A DNA stretch of 64,000 nt from Glebionis coronaria (Eukaryota; Streptophyta; Magnoliopsida; Asterales; Asteraceae), in NCBI GenBank assembly GCA_025667525.1, contig CM046877.1, forward strand, positions 29,399,255-29,463,254, given 5' to 3'. A model generated the notes under the pieces. It was given only the letters and a program-made list of their open reading frames with translations. It searched no databases and was not told the DNA's origin. Shown in pieces: positions 43,538-58,323 of the stretch (its first letter is position 1; each line of letters begins with the position of its first letter). A program made the position numbers and the translations under genes.

Positions 43538-44866
43538 TTAAAGAGATCCGTGAAGAACCGGAATTGACTGACTAGAAACTTGCTGACTCGGTTGAGTAGT
43601 CTGACCACACCCAGGCTGAATTAATGAACCTGGAGAAGAAGCATAGTGAGCCTGCATAGATTGCGCCGGTAGTGGTGAAGGGAACTGTTGTGGGCCTGAT
43701 GTATGATAATTTTGTGGTTGGGCCTGCATAGGTGAATAAGGCGAAGGTTGGGCCTGCATAGGCGAATAAACAGAAGGTTGGGCCTGCATAGGGGAATAAG
43801 CAATGTGTTGGGCCTGAAGCGTAGAAGCTAATAGAGTATGAAAACCTGGTGGTGGACAAGTTTGACTATAGTATGCAACTGGTTTGATAGGTGCATGCGT
43901 AGGAGACACAAAACCAATAATTTTATCACAACCACCATTACCATCTATTCCCAACTTAGTCAAAAGATTTTTCAAACTTCTAATATCATCTTGCATAGAA
44001 TCAGTTGAAACCTTAGTATTACGAGACGGGACGCCATGAACCCCGTTATGCAAAAACTTGCAACGCTCACCAAAATGACATGACCCTTTATTATAAAGAA
44101 AACACGGTTTGAATACCTTATCGGTAGAAGTAGGAGAACGCCGAGTGTTAGTGCCAGTGTTAGACAATAAAACCATGGGCGACGAGGATGTAGAATCAAC
44201 ATAAGTGTCTTGGGCAAGTGACATTAGCCGCATCTCTTCTGTCGTGAGCATAGACCTTACTGTCTTAAGATCCGGGAAAACTTCCCGATGCACAATGATA
44301 CCATAGACAGTTGCATACTTGGTAGGCAATCCCTCAAGGACGAAATTCACGATATCCTCGTCACAAAGAGGCGACCCGATTTCCTTCAAAACCGAAGCAA
44401 TAGTGTCAATCTTCTTAAAATACGCATCAATACTTAAGTCACCCAACTTCAACGAACGTAGTTCCGCTTTCAATGCAAGGCAGCGCGACCTCTTGTTATC
44501 TTGAAAAATACCGGTTATGAGATCCCACGCTTCCTTAGTCGATTGAGGGTTTGCATCAATAATGCGAGTTTGAATCGATTTTGAAAGAGTAGTAAAAATC
44601 CATGACAAGATAATGTTGTCAATCTTCAGCCATTCATCGTCCGGAGGTGAAACTTCACTAGGACCGGCGTCACTAGTGGATTTTTTGCCGGAAAGATGAT
44701 CTAAAAGCTTGTGACCTTTGCAAAGGTGTTGGAGGAAGTAAGACCATGATGAGTAGTTCATCTCATCAAGATCAAGCTTTACAGGAAGAAGAAGGATATG
44801 GAGATTAGTTATTGCCATAAGCTTATCCGAAAGCATGATTGTTGGAGGGGGTGTCGGACCTGTCAC
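43538..44866 (-). CDS. Ty1/copia gag with CCCH finger, copy 2
   Basis: 442-codon frame with a protein identical to copy 1. Preceded by the Met primer-binding site (45218-45227) and LTR (45228-45360). No pol follows. Confidence 0.85.
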   Translation of the reverse strand: MTGPTPPPTIMLSDKLMAITNLHILLLPVKLDLDEMNYSSWSYFLQHLCKGHKLLDHLSGKKSTSDAGPSEVSPPDDEWLKIDNIILSWIFTTLSKSIQTRIIDANPQSTKEAWDLITGIFQDNKRSRCLALKAELRSLKLGDLSIDAYFKKIDTIASVLKEIGSPLCDEDIVNFVLEGLPTKYATVYGIIVHREVFPDLKTVRSMLTTEEMRLMSLAQDTYVDSTSSSPMVLLSNTGTNTRRSPTSTDKVFKPCFLYNKGSCHFGERCKFLHNGVHGVPSRNTKVSTDSMQDDIRSLKNLLTKLGIDGNGGCDKIIGFVSPTHAPIKPVAYYSQTCPPPGFHTLLASTLQAQHIAYSPMQAQPSVYSPMQAQPSPYSPMQAQPQNYHTSGPQQFPSPLPAQSMQAHYASSPGSLIQPGCGQTTQPSQQVSSQSIPVLHGSL

Positions 44867-46745
44867 CTTGTGATGTAAGGGTTAACTTGTGATTTTGTTT
44901 CAATCTTTTTTTTTGGAACGAACAGGAAGGATGGCTAGGGTTGAAAGTATACTAGGTAATTAATGAAGGTATAACTTGAGAAAAGGGTTGTAACAGTCGT
45001 GAATCACTTTCACACAAGTGGATCACAAATATTACTATTGAACACAACTTCGACTGGTTATCAAATCCAAAAACCAACGATCGAAACTATTTAACACAAA
45101 CAAAGAACTGTGACGACTGACTATCACGGAGCCAATGGTCGACACTTAATTGCAACAAGTAAAAGAAAAGAATCAGTTGTTGGTGTTTTAGGGTTTGGAG
45201 GATCGATATCAACTTAGTCTGATACCATGTAGGATTGTATAATGTTTTCATATCCCATTCAATAAAATCGGTCTGTACATATAGCCTTATGAAGAATATT
45301 ATAGAATACGGGCTTTAGCCCAATACAAACTATAACCCATCGTTAATACAACTGCTAACATTTTCTTCTGTTCTCGGGGTTTACTTTTCTGTACAGGCGG
45401 CGGGATTGGGAGAACTCGCTTAATATTGTGAGTAAACCCAGTGGTTAGCCTCTGATGTGTTTACAGAACTCAAGTATGTATCGTGGCTATATACTATGTA
45501 ATTATCCCCGAAATTTGTCTCATTCAATTCTACCAAGCAGCTTGCTCTTGAAATACTGCTCGAGTAGCTTTCTGCCATATTCTTTATAGGAAAGTTAACA
45601 GATTATGCACGAGATACTGGTAATCGTTTTCTTCTTGTGGGTATGTGATAAGAACCTATCCCATACTAGGCTCGTAATCGGTTTATAAGTCTCAAGTGTA
45701 GAACTTACTCAAAAAGCTAGCTTGTTTGAGGAGGGGACACCTGGACATTATAAACCATCAACCATTCCCATACATGGTTGATGTGGGATCATAACATTAC
45801 CCCACCCTTTGAAGAACCCACGTCCTCGTTGGTCACGGCTATGTTGGCCACGGTTGGCACCCCCTTTAGGTCCAAGCCACCACTCCATAGGCCACCACTC
45901 CGAGCTCGTTAGTCACGGCTATGTTGGTCACGGTTGGCACCCCCTTTAGGTCCAAGCCACCACTCCATAGGCCACCACTCCGAGCTCGTTAGTCACGGCT
46001 ATGTTTGTCACGGTTGGCACCCCCTTTGGGTCCAAGCCACCACTCCATAAGCCACCACTCAAAGGGTGGGGTAATATTATGATCCCACATCGGCCATAAA
46101 ACAACACATTAACTTAAAGTACATCCATATTATCAATGTACATGATGAGATCAAGGGTCAAGTACAGCATATTATATATAATTAGAGCAATACAAGGGAA
46201 CAAAAATAACAATGACATCAACATAAATTCAACATGAAAATTTTTAATTGATGCAAACTTTATAATAAACATTCTTGAACCTTACATCTACACATTTATC
46301 TTCCACTGAATTTGACGAATTCTATATGGATCTTCTGAATTTTGGTGAGACGAGGCTTTCCGAATAATCACATATAAGATACATGTGCTTATTTAAATGA
46401 TAAACTCCATAAGAAATATCAACACTGTAACAGATAGTTTGTTCTTCAACATCATATACCCACTATTGACCGCGGCTTAAAAACACAATTTTCCGATTGT
46501 CATGAAAAACATTGGTTACTGGAGCTTGACGAAAGTTATTTGGAATTTCATTCAACCCATGGAATACAATCTTTGTCCAAGATTTATGTACCCCATACTC
46601 ATTCATCAACCATATATGACCTTTCTCTCTATGGAAAATAGCAAGCTTTTCACCAAGTGCAACAAGCCTGGTACCAAGCTTTTCACCAAGTGCAACAAGC
46701 TTGGTACCAACATTATTTTCATTATACAAATTGGGTGACAGTGAG

Positions 46746-49700
46746 GCAAGATCCCCATAGATTATGCACTAATTAAAGAATAAAAGAAAACATCTTATCC
46801 ATTCATTTTATTATGATCTAATGGCTGTCATTAAAACCCCAATCATATATAACCCCTAAAAATATATATCTACTCTCCTTTTTTTTTTATCTTAATCTCT
46901 CTTATAAAGAAACACACTCACAACCACCATCACTGGAACAACACAAAAACACACCCAAACCCACCGGAAAAATCACCAAAATCACAATTCATCACCGAAA
47001 AGTCACAAATATCATCATATCACCATCGATCCACCATATCACCGTCGTCCACGATTGTTTCGACGATCAATTGTCAGTCGATGTTTTCATCTTTACGTCG
47101 TTTAAGTTATGAATGAAATCTGATCGTCAAGTGAAAGAGAAGATTGATGTGATTTTCGAGAAAATAGAGTGCGGAGATTTTTCTTTTGAGTTTGGTATAC
47201 ATTTTTGAACTACCAGGTGGAATGAATGTTTATTTTAGTTTATACTGTATATGATTTTGATTTTTGACGTATGTAGATGTTGACTTATTCATGTACTCCA
47301 TGATTTCATAAATGATTGTTAAATATATCATACTCGTTCTCTATAGTATGATATACCGTAGATGATAGGATTAGTAAAGCTAAATTGTAATAAAATATAG
47401 TACAAGATTGACTATTATGTTAAGCACTTCAAGAAAGATGTAGTAAAAAAACCATAAACAAAAGCACATGATGTTATATGTGGTGTTTATGAATAACTCC
47501 AAGGAATGGATATTGTGTTTGTATGAATCACGTGTGATTTTAATAAATCATATGTGATTCATATAAATCATATAGAAAATAATTTTTTTTATTTTATATG
47601 TTTTATATGGTAGTGTTGTTGTATTTGTAGAACCCAAGACGTTTTTATGTAAAAATTTGTCATAACTTCGATATAAATGTAGTGTGAAAGAAAGATGATG
47701 AAAAATTAAAAAAATCAATTTAAGTTAAAGTGGAGATAAACTAAATTGCCTTTTAAATTACATGTGATTTTGTTTGAATCACATGTAATTTTGCTTGAAT
47801 TACATATGATTTGCTAATAATTAAATGTGATTTTGCTTACACAAATTGGCTTCTGAATTACATGTGATTTTATTTGAATCACATGTAATTTTGTTTGAAT
47901 TACATGTGATTCGGTGATAATTACATGTGATTTTACTTGCATTACGCGTGATTCAAGCATTTCAAAACTTTAACATCCTCTAACAAATCCACTTTAGATG
48001 AATCACATGTTATTTTATTTGAATCACATGTGATTTTGTTTGAATCACATGCAATTCTGTCAATATATTAAATTGCATGTTGTCATTCATGTAAAATATA
48101 TAAAACAAATTGGCTTCTGAATTACATGTGATTTTATTTGAATCACCTGTAATTTTGCTTGAATTACATGTGATTCGGTGATAATTAAATGTGATTTTAC
48201 TTGCATTACGCGTGATTCAAGCATTTCAAAACTTTAACATCCTCTAACAAATCCACTTTAGATGAATCACATCTTATTTTATTTGAATCACATGTGATTT
48301 TGTTTGAATCACATGCAATTCTGTCAATATATTAAATTGCATGTTGTCATTCATGTAAAATATATAAAACAAATTGACTTCTGAATTACATGTGATTTTT
48401 AAAAATCACATGTGATTTTCTTTGAATCACATGTGATTTTGCTTGAATCACGTGTGATTTTGCTCGAATCACATGTGATTTCTACACACCAAACCATAAG
48501 TCAATTATATTTAATATATTTATTTGAAAATATGAGATTCTTATGTTATGTTTAATAAAGCATGTGTTGCTATGCCAAACACATCACATGTATTTCATCT
48601 AATAGAGATCAGTTTAAGTTAAAATTTTAATTTTTCATTGCTAAATCATATTAATAAGTCGAGCTTCCTATTCTCCATATGAAAAATAAATTAGAAAAAA
48701 GAAAACAATTGAGAATGACGTTAAGAAACATAGCATCTGTTTATAGAGAATCACATGTAATTCAAGTAAAATTACATGTGATCAAAACAAAATCAGATGT
48801 AATTCAGAAGCCAGTTTACTTTCTATATTTTATATGAATGACAAAAAAACATTTTTATATATTGACAGAATTACATGTGATTTAAACAAAATCACATGTG
48901 ATTCATCTAAAGTGGGTTTGTTATAAGAAGTTTAAGTTTTTAAAATTTTTGAATCACATGTAATGCAAGCAAAATCACATGTAATTACCACCGAACTACA
49001 TGTGATTCAATGCAAGCAAAATCATATGTAATTATCATCGAATTACATGTAATTCAAGCAGACAATTTAATATATTAACCAGATTACATGTGATTAAAAA
49101 ATCACATGTGATTCATCTAAAGTGGGTTTGTTAGAAGAAGTTAAGGTTTCAGAATGCCTGAATCACATGTAATACAAGTAAAATCATATGTAATTATCAC
49201 ATAATCACATGCAATTCAGCAAAATTACATGTGATTCAAATAAAATCACATGTAATTTAGAAGCCAATTTGTTTTATATATTTTACATAAATGAAAACAG
49301 ATAATACATAATTAAAAAATCACATGTTATTCATCTAATGTGGGTCTGTTAGAAAAAGTTACGATTTCGGAATGCTTGAATCACATGTAATGCAAGCAAA
49401 ATCACATGTAACTATCACCGAATCACATGTAATTCAGAAGTCAATTTGTTTTACATATATTTTTTTGGGGTAAAAGGGACTCCACCCCGGTAAAATGAAC
49501 ATACTTTATATTAATGGCAACAAACATTTTAATATATTGACAGAATTACATGTGAATCAAACATTTCTAATGTAATTCACATAAATCACATGTGATTTTA
49601 AAGTAATAACGAAAATATTTTTGTCATTTAATAGATGGTTATTTTCATATACTTTTAACAATTTTACAATGTTGAAATTCTCGTAAAAAAATACACGTGA

Positions 49701-50081
49701 TTTTCACAAATCGTATGTGACATTACAAATTCAAATGTGACTTTTAAAATAATAAATCAAACATGAGTTTTCGAGAATCACATGTACTTTTTCGAGAATT
49801 ACATGTGATTTTTTTACGAAAATTTTTAAAAAAAGTTCGTCGAAAGTATATAGAAGTGCATATGAAATATAATTTAATTCCCGTTGGGACGGTATAATTA
49901 TTTTTTCATAACGATTGATCGTTTGAGAGATATTTAATTTTTAAGAAATGGGATAAAAGTGTGTTTTTTAATTAAATTTAAAAAAGTTAATATACACCAT
50001 TAGATATGATTTAAATAGATGGTGGAGATTGCTTCTTTTTTAATTTTTTAGATGCATGTTTCTTAGGGAACTTTTGTCAGC
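46746..50081. mobile_element. Foldback Mutator-like element, copy 2
   Basis: Same element as at 18709-22043. It contains the single T insertion near 46,880 that shifts the copy offset from 28037 to 28038, plus about four substitutions. F-box halves flank it at 46322-46735 and 50082-50751, as in copy 1. Confidence 0.75.
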
Positions 50082-50751
50082 TGACATTAGCTCACTAAAT
50101 TTCTCATCCGCTAAACTAAAAGCAAGAATAATAACACCTAGTTTAGAAAGCCTGCTAGAAACCCAATGAAGAAACCCATTAAGAAAAACACCTGACAACC
50201 GATTAAGATAAAATTTATAAGGCAAATCAGTCACCTGCTTCCAAGTATTTGTTCTAAGGCTATATACATGCACATTATTACAAGTGATCTTAACAACCTT
50301 GTAATCATCTGTAACGAAATCATAACCAAATCCCAGCGTACCAAAAACGTCAACTTGTTCATGGAATGGCAATTCCACATAGTCATGAGTAGTTGGGTTT
50401 AAAATTGTAAGAGTATAAACTTTATACACGTAATTGTAATTAGAACCTAAAACCAGCCCATTGACAGAACAATGGTGAATGTGAAGATCCGTTAACCCTA
50501 AGCGAGGCTTAGTTGTTAAAGATATGAAAAAAGGGCCAATATGAATGTGAATATGAACCAAATTCATGAGAACCGAAGAGGTTGTGAGTTTTGTTAAGCG
50601 TTTTTTGATGTCTTTGGATGAATCGGGGTTCTGAAAGTAAAGATAGTCATTCCTTTGAAGCGCAGCGGAACCGGACTACGGATTTGGATGGAAGATGGTG
50701 TAGAATGTGGTTGGTGATGACATCCTGTGGGATTATTGACATAGACGCCAT
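50082..50751 (-). pseudogene. F-box C: 5' half of split F-box gene, copy 2
   Basis: Same TGA at codon 35 and same frameshift as copy 1. Confidence 0.85.
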
Positions 50752-50908
50752 AATATTGTTATACAATAATTTTCGGGAGCAGATCGAATAACCTTATAAG
50801 TATATATACTCCGTATATAGTTGTTGATGTTATACCTAATGATAGAACCCGTGGGCTCTAAGTGAACCTAATAATATCTCAAGCCCATTTGCCAATTGAT
50901 ATTTGGCA

Positions 50909-51373
50909 GGATCGATGTGTTAACTTGGGCTACTGTCATTGCTGGATTAGTTTTAACCAACTGGCCTAGCCCAGTTGGTCACCAACGTTCTATTAAGTGG
51001 TTTATTTGGAGGTCTCGAGTTTGAGTCCTGTGACTTTTTCTCTCAGCGATACGGATAAGTATAATGCCCGCTTGGATGTCATTTACACGGGTTTGGAAGA
51101 GAAGCTCTTGATATATTTTCAGTAATGGAAAAAAGCAGTGTTAAACCAAATGATGTCACACTTACTAGTTGTAGTCCTTTCTGCTTGTAGCCCTAGTGGT
51201 GTAGTAGAACCAGGTGGCTAGTATTTCGGTAACTTACTTCGGAGGTAAGGGATTTAACCAATGATTGAACATTATGGTTGCATGATCGACGTGTTGGGAC
51301 GAGTTGTATTCAGTTGAATAGCATAATTGATGAGTTTGTTTTTGGAAACGGGTCGCATCCTCTACGCTTGATT
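50909..51373 (+). pseudogene. PPR-C relic, copy 2
   Basis: As at 22871-23335, containing the SINE at 50949-51088. The last bases resume at 53055 after the composite insertion. Confidence 0.8.
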
Positions 51374-53422
51374 GCACTACTAAAAATTAGTTAAAGTCTC
51401 CACATTTTAAGATTAAATAGCACTGGTTAAAAATGTGTACAATTACTGCATATTCTCCATGGTTTGCTATATGCGACAATGGGTGTGAAAATTTTTCTTT
51501 CACATATAAGTGTAGAAATATTTTCATAATGGTTATAGTTAAAAGTGTAGAAAGATTTTTTGAATGTCCACACTTAAAAAAGTGTGAAAAAATTGCAAAA
51601 AACTTTAAGTATTGTTAAATATCCGCATCCAAAACTATTGTTAAGTGTCAAAATATCTACACTTACAAATGTGTCATTTTAACAAACTTTTTGACTTCAC
51701 TTATAAGTGTAGCTTTGTAGCTATATGTGTGGATTATTTTTAAAATACTTGTAACACTTATAAATGTGGCAACTTTATGATTCATATAAAAAAATTTCCA
51801 CGGTTCAGGTTCACTATACCGTGGCAAAAAACTGTGAAGAAATCAACTTTTTTTCAAACGATCCAAGCTATTCGAGCCGAGCTTTTAACGAGCTATTCGA
51901 GCTCAAGCTCGATTAACTCGATCTCAAGCCTACATTTTTCAAGCTCGAATTGAGCTCGAACAAAAAAAGATGCTTGTTTAGTTAAACGAGCCGAGCTTTT
52001 ACAACACAATATTCGGCGCGGCTCGTTTGAAAGCTCGTCTAGTTACTCGAGCCGATCGAGTTTGTCGAGCTTAATGAGCTGAACGAGCTAATCGACCCAA
52101 ACAATTAAATTTTTATAAAAAACTGTTTATTATATTTTAGTAAGTATTGATAATTTAAGTTTAATTAAAAACAATAATTATGAAGATATTAAACTTTATT
52201 AAGCAAAACTACACTACGAAATCACCCAAAACATGGACCAAGATGCTAAAACACATCTTAAACTTTTTCATGCTTTCGCTTTACGATTTGTAAAACATTT
52301 CAACTTCGTTATTTCTTACAACTATCAATGTGACATGAGATATTCAACAAAAAATCTTCAAAGACATTACAAAATAAATTTAGATACAGTCGTACATAAA
52401 ATCAAAACCCGTTATTCATTAATCAAATAGTCAAATGCAATGAGAAAAACATGGTTGAATAAGTTATAAATAACATGTGATACCATTAAACTTCACTATG
52501 ATTACATATTATTTTATTATAAATTCAACTTTAAAGAGAGTGTATAAATTGGTCGAATATTAACTTTTAACTAGTATAATAAGGACATGACTAGTAAAAT
52601 GATCTCACATTACTTGAAAAAGAAAATTTTCATGGGAAAAAACTCTATATAAGCAAACTCGCATCCTAGTTTTGAACTTAGTTAAGCTTTAGATGTAATT
52701 AAACATTAATTTTGTATTCATAAACAAGCTTCTTTGACCTTATAAGTTACATAAGTTTTAGTATGAACATTATAAAATTCTTTATAATTGTAAACGAGCT
52801 TTCGAGTTCCAGCTTGAGTTAACAAACAAGTCTATATTGTTCGAGAATGAAAATTAGTTTATTGTAGGAGTACAAAAATATTAAAATTCTTAAACGAGCT
52901 TCGAGCTCGAGCTCAAACAACAACAAAAATGTTTGATTCGAGCTCGAGCCTATTTGTAAAAGTTTGTTCGAGCTCGAGTCAGGCAGCTATAAACAAGCCC
53001 GGCTCGTTTAAGCCAAAACTCGAGTCGGCTCGAATCGTTTACACCCCTAAGTGTAGGATAATCGTGGTTAAATAGACATATGGTGTTCATTTCAAAACAT
53101 TCATAAGTTATGTACAAAATTAGTAGTAGTACATATCTATTCTTGTACATACTTTTTGGCACTGTTATAGTTCAAGATTCATGATCTTTTTCTTACCATT
53201 AAAAACAAGTAAATGTAAACGTTGGCTTTAACTTTGTTTCTTTGGAACTACAAATAGACAGCTTGGTATACCAAACAACTTAAAATTTATGGAAAATGTA
53301 ACATCTTTTTAAGAACCGTCATAAATTACTGTTGGAAGTTGAAGCAATATAGATGCTTTAAACAGACCTTCATGACTTTAAATAGTATGTGAAATCAGGT
53401 TTGTCGTGTATAACTTTCAAAA

Positions 53423-54562
53423 ATGAACTCAGATGAAGTTGTGAAGATTCTTCAAGAGTTTCCAAAAGCAATGTCAAATTTAGACCTCACCGAATCACAC
53501 ACTCCTGTGAAATATGATTTTCCTGACAGCGAGTGGATCCAGAAATCTGGTATATTGTTAGAACGTTACCCTGATGAACATGTTGCTTCGATTGGCAGGT
53601 CAGTCATGCCTATGTTATCATCGGGTTTTGATGCACAAGGAGTCGCCAACATATTTGTATTAGCTTACCATCTTAAGGCACCAGGTACCAGTTTTGGTTC
53701 ATATATCTTTAATCCAGATCAAAATTTAGCTGTAACTAAAGGTGTTCCAGTTAGTGATTTTAAGGACATTTTTGGTTATGGCAAACGTAATCATGTGGCT
53801 CTCGAAGCAACTCGTGATCCGTCACGAGAGGCTGCTGTGTACTCATACATAGCTGCTTCATTGCTGCGTTTGTTTACTAAACCAGTATCTAGTTATGTGA
53901 GTTCGTGGTCTAATATTGTGAAAAGCTTTTCTAAGTTCTATGATGAACCAGTCAACATGACATTACCTAATCCTGTTGAGACAGCACTCAAGTCTATAAA
54001 TTGTTATGGCTTTCGTGAAGCAGAAAAAGTAACCTTGTATCATTTATTGTATATGAGTAATTCGGATGAAAGCCACAAGGATTTGAAGAGCTTTTTATAT
54101 GATACTCATCTTTTGCACTATGGTATGCACATTGTGAGTATCATTGAAGGGCTTTGTGATGTTTTTTAGTGTACCCGGGAGTACGTTATTATTGCTATGA
54201 GTGATAATTTGACGCCCCATCAAACGAAGTGTTTTGCTTGCTTATTGAAATTAATGGCTCAAAATGATGAGAATCATCAAAAGAAAATGTGGATGTATGC
54301 ATAGCTATTTGATGAAACTTTTATGTATTATCTTCAAACCAAGACTTGCAAAATTCTGATCTATGCATTTGCTGAGGCACTCAGATCTGCGGCGCCTAAA
54401 AAACACAAAGGGATATTGCACATTTCTCAATTTGCATCTCTTAATTCACGTGTTAAAGAATACTGCGTCAGGAGAGGTCAACATTTTTTGAAAAAACTCA
54501 GTAGTCAAAACCATGAAGGAGCATCGTCTTCTACAACTTCCACGCCTGCATTTGGACGCTAG
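53423..54562 (+). pseudogene. Endogenous rhabdovirus nucleocapsid-like sequence (N-like B), copy 2
   Basis: Same frame as at 25385-26524, with the same two amber stops (54167-54169 and 54302-54304). One missense change (Met9 to Ile) and one silent change are seen. The shared stops show that the sequence was already disabled before the array expanded. Confidence 0.7.
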
Positions 54563-55693
54563 TCTCTAAGTATCAAGGATTAATCGTATCCGTGACAAGC
54601 TATCTGTTTTAGGGCTATATCCGTATCTGGGTGGTAGTATCTGTCATCTTTTCTTATGTTTGTCTTAATTGTTATTGTACCTGTTATGAACCCTTTTTGA
54701 AATTTTCTATCCGTTTGTTTTCACGTTTGACATTATGGTAGATTTTGGGTTTGCTAAAATTCAAGAGATCCGCATAGTTGCTTTTAAGTTTTTTTGAACA
54801 TACAATAGTAGATTTCGCACAGTGAGTTGGCCTGGTTAAACGACAAAACATGTCAAATTTGGTGCTTGTCGGGTCACTTTTGTTAAATTCCGGTTCACGA
54901 AATATAACCGAAATTTAACAAAACTGGCATAATTGTCACACAATTTTAACTTTTAAACACTATATATGCAACTATGATGACTTCTCAAAACTGGTCATGT
55001 TTGACTTATAAAAGAACAGTAAAATAATTTACTCACAACTTTTTTTAGTATAAAAGAACAATAAAATAATTTACTCACAACTTTTTTTAGAAAAAAGAAA
55101 CAATAATCTATTCTTCTTATAATAAGTTTTCTACGTTTTTATTTTGAAATATCTTAAGATAAGTGCAATGGGAAGAAAGTCTAGGGACATTTTTTAAATA
55201 AAGTTACATGCAAAATTTTAGTTATATTAATACTATAATTACAAAATATTAAGCACGAGAAAATGTTCGTATATACACGTATACTAAACTATGATATTAA
55301 AATAAATTTGATTTACCGTGAGCATGAGCTGATAACTAGTTTCCGTAAAAAATATTATATTATTTCCGAATCATAATTTTATCGTTGACATTTACAAAAT
55401 TACTTTCATTTTAACTCTCACAATAATAACTTGAGGGTTATAAAATAAATATCACGTTTTTAATATTGTTATATATTAATAGTATAAGGGTCTAAGTGTT
55501 GGATTTTGTTTACACTTTATTTAGCTGATATTGATCGATCTTCTAGTTAGAGTGCATTTCTTATTTTTGTTTATCCTTATTGTAGTGTAACTATCCCCTG
55601 AATCCGTGTTGTACTTAGATTAAATTCTATATATATATCATGGAACAAATTACAGATGCATATTGTATTTCAGTAAACGATCTAGTAGTAACC

Positions 55694-56376
55694 ATGCTGA
55701 TTAAGTATACTTTACTCTGTCTTGTTTCTTATTGCTCAATACTCGTCGGCTAAAGTAACATATAACGTTGTCACGTTAGGAGCTAAAGCCGACGGTCGTG
55801 TTGACACAAAAAACGTGTTCTTGAGGGCATGGAATAAGGCTTGTGCTTCTAGTGCTCCGGCAACCATCTACGTGCCGCGTGGTAGGTACTTGATAGCATC
55901 GGCTATTACGTTTTCTGGCCAAACATGTAAGAGCAGTGGAATAACTATCAATATAGATGGCACTCTCGTGGCACCTTCTGGTTATAATGCCATCGGAAAA
56001 GATGATGTTTGGATTAAGTTCCATAGGGTTAATCATGTTACAATATCTGGTGGAACCCTTGATGCACAAGGCGGTTCTTTGTGGGATTGCAAGTCATCTG
56101 GAAAGACATGCCCTAAAGGAGCTACGGTGACCAATTACACAATTTTTTCTTTCTCTTGAATTCCTTTTAATCGTACTTTGTTTAACATATATTTATGATT
56201 TTATGTTATAGACGCTTGGCATCTATCATTCGCAAAACATAATGATCAGCAACTTAAAGTCATTAAACAGCCAAATGTTTCATATCCTCCTATATGCATG
56301 CAACAATGCCAAGCTACAAGGTGTGAGTATCTTAGCATCCGGGGTTAGCCCGAACACAGATGGTATTCATCTATCA
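55694..56376 (+). pseudogene. Polygalacturonase PG-A, 5' part, copies 2/3 junction
   Basis: Exon 1 is 55694-56126 and exon 2 is 56212-56376. Same signal-peptide frameshift and same fusion to PPR sequence as at 27656-28338. Confidence 0.85.
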
Positions 56377-57136
56377 TTCAGAAAGTATGTCTCTTAGTAA
56401 TGCGCTTATTGACATGTACGTGAAATCAGGTAGCATTCAGAAAGCTATGGATGTTTTTGAAAACATGAAATATCGATGTGTTATAACTTGGACTACTGTC
56501 ATTGCTGGATTAGCTTTGCACGGTTTAGGAAAAGAAGCTCTTGAAATACTTTCAAGAATGGAAAAAAGACGTGTAAAACCAAACGATGTCACACTAATTG
56601 CAGTTCTGTCTGCTTGTAGCCACAGTGGGTTAGTAAAATCTGGTCGTTGGTATTTCAAGAACTTACTTCCAAAGTACGGAATTAAACCAAGGATCGAGCA
56701 CTATGGTTGCATGGTTGACTTACTAGGCCGAGCTGGATGTTTATCAGAAGCACAAGAAGTACTAAAGCAAATGCCATTTGAACCAAACGCTGCTATTTGG
56801 GGTTCACTTCTTGCTGCGTCCAGACTTTATGGAAACGTTGAACTAGGTGAAAATGCTTTGGAACAGTTGGTTAAATTGGAGCCTAATAACAGTGGTAACT
56901 TTTCGCTTCTTTCAAATATATATGCTGCTGAGGGACATTGGAGTGAGTCTGGTTCGATTAGGAAAGCGATGAGAGATAATGGTGTCAAGAAGGTATCCGG
57001 GGCGAGTTGTATTGAGTTGAATGGTAGAGTTCACGAGTTTGTTTCTGGGAACGGGCCGCATCCTCAACCTGAGAGATTATTTGAAGTTATGTCCTTGTTA
57101 AATAGACATATGGATTTGAAAAGTATTCATATCTAA
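56360..57136 (+). CDS. Chimeric PPR C-terminal half, copy 3
   Basis: Third identical 258-codon frame. See 285-1061 for domains and the chimeric start. Confidence 0.8.
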   Translation: MVFIYHSESMSLSNALIDMYVKSGSIQKAMDVFENMKYRCVITWTTVIAGLALHGLGKEALEILSRMEKRRVKPNDVTLIAVLSACSHSGLVKSGRWYFKNLLPKYGIKPRIEHYGCMVDLLGRAGCLSEAQEVLKQMPFEPNAAIWGSLLAASRLYGNVELGENALEQLVKLEPNNSGNFSLLSNIYAAEGHWSESGSIRKAMRDNGVKKVSGASCIELNGRVHEFVSGNGPHPQPERLFEVMSLLNRHMDLKSIHI

Positions 57137-57146
57137 ATACTATAGG

Positions 57147-57852
57147 CAATCATATGAAGTTGTGAATGAATATGCTTCAAGGCTTTCCAAAAACCGTGTC
57201 AAATATAAACCTCAGCACCCCATACACTCCTGTGAAATACAGTATGATTTTCTGACACCCAGTGGACCCAGAAACCAGGAGTATTGTTATAATGCTACCC
57301 TGATGAACGCGTTGCTTTAATTGGCAGGTCAGTCATGCCAATGTCATCCTCGGGTTTTGACGCTCAAGCCAACATTTTGTACAAGCTTACCATCTTAAGG
57401 CACCAGGCACCAGTTTCGGTTCATATATCTTTAATCCAGATGAAAGTTTACCAGTAACTGAAGGTATACCGGTCAGTCATTTTAATGGCATGTTGGATTC
57501 TGGAATATGTGATCGCGTGGCTCTTGGAGAGACTGATGATCCCACACCAGAGGCTTCTGTGTACTCATACACAGCTGCTTCATTGCTGCGTTTGTTCACC
57601 AAACCAGCGTCGAATTATGTGAGTTTCTGGTCTAGTATTCTGAACAGCTTTTCTAAATTTAATGAACCAATGAATGTGGCACTTCCTAATCGTGTTGAGT
57701 TAGCACTCAAGAAAATAGAAACTCGTTTTGCAATTGGTGAAGTCGGAAAAGTAACCTTGTATTGGTTTTTGTATATGAGTGTTTTGGATAAAAGTAATAA
57801 GGAATTAAAAAAGTTTTTGTATGATATCATCTCTCAACTCTCAGTTGCATAA
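57147..57852 (+). pseudogene. N-like A nucleocapsid relic, copy 3
   Basis: As at 1072-1777, with no differences seen. Confidence 0.65.
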
Positions 57853-58323
57853 GAGCAAGTCATTGACATGCGTATCATAAAGTTTTGCCTGTGCCTGTCT
57901 GCCCGTATGCGGATATAATAACTGTTCAATTTCTGATAATACTTCATTAAAATCTGTTGTTTAGGAAAAACAATTTAACTATGATTGCAAAAACAAAATA
58001 TCGATGATCAGCATAACAGTTGGAATCTTTAAAATTACAACTTAGGAGTCTATAAGCATTAAAATATAAGGCGAGTCTTAAGAAAATATGAATTTTGTTC
58101 GAAAGATGGCAAACATTAAGAGCAATGGCTCACATTAACTTAAATAACAATCATCTCTAAACACTTCAACAAGTCTTGCTGCTGCTGTATACCCGAGATT
58201 GCAAAAGTTTGAAAACAAGACAATGATCTCAAGATAAATTCACCTTGGACAAATTATTTGATGCAAACTTAACATTCTTGAACCTTACATCTGCACTTTA
58301 TCTTCCATTGAGTTTGACGATTT

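Larger units (their letters stand above)
28038..56075. repeat. 28-kb tandem repeat unit, copy 2
   Basis: This is the complete middle unit and repeats every feature of copy 1. Differences that change annotation are few. The GRF zinc-finger gene lacks the nonsense codon of copy 1. The PPR-B relic loses its terminal stop (TAG to TAT). The nucleocapsid-like frame has Met9 changed to Ile. The last residues of the F-box protein carry Val where copy 1 has Phe. Confidence 0.97.
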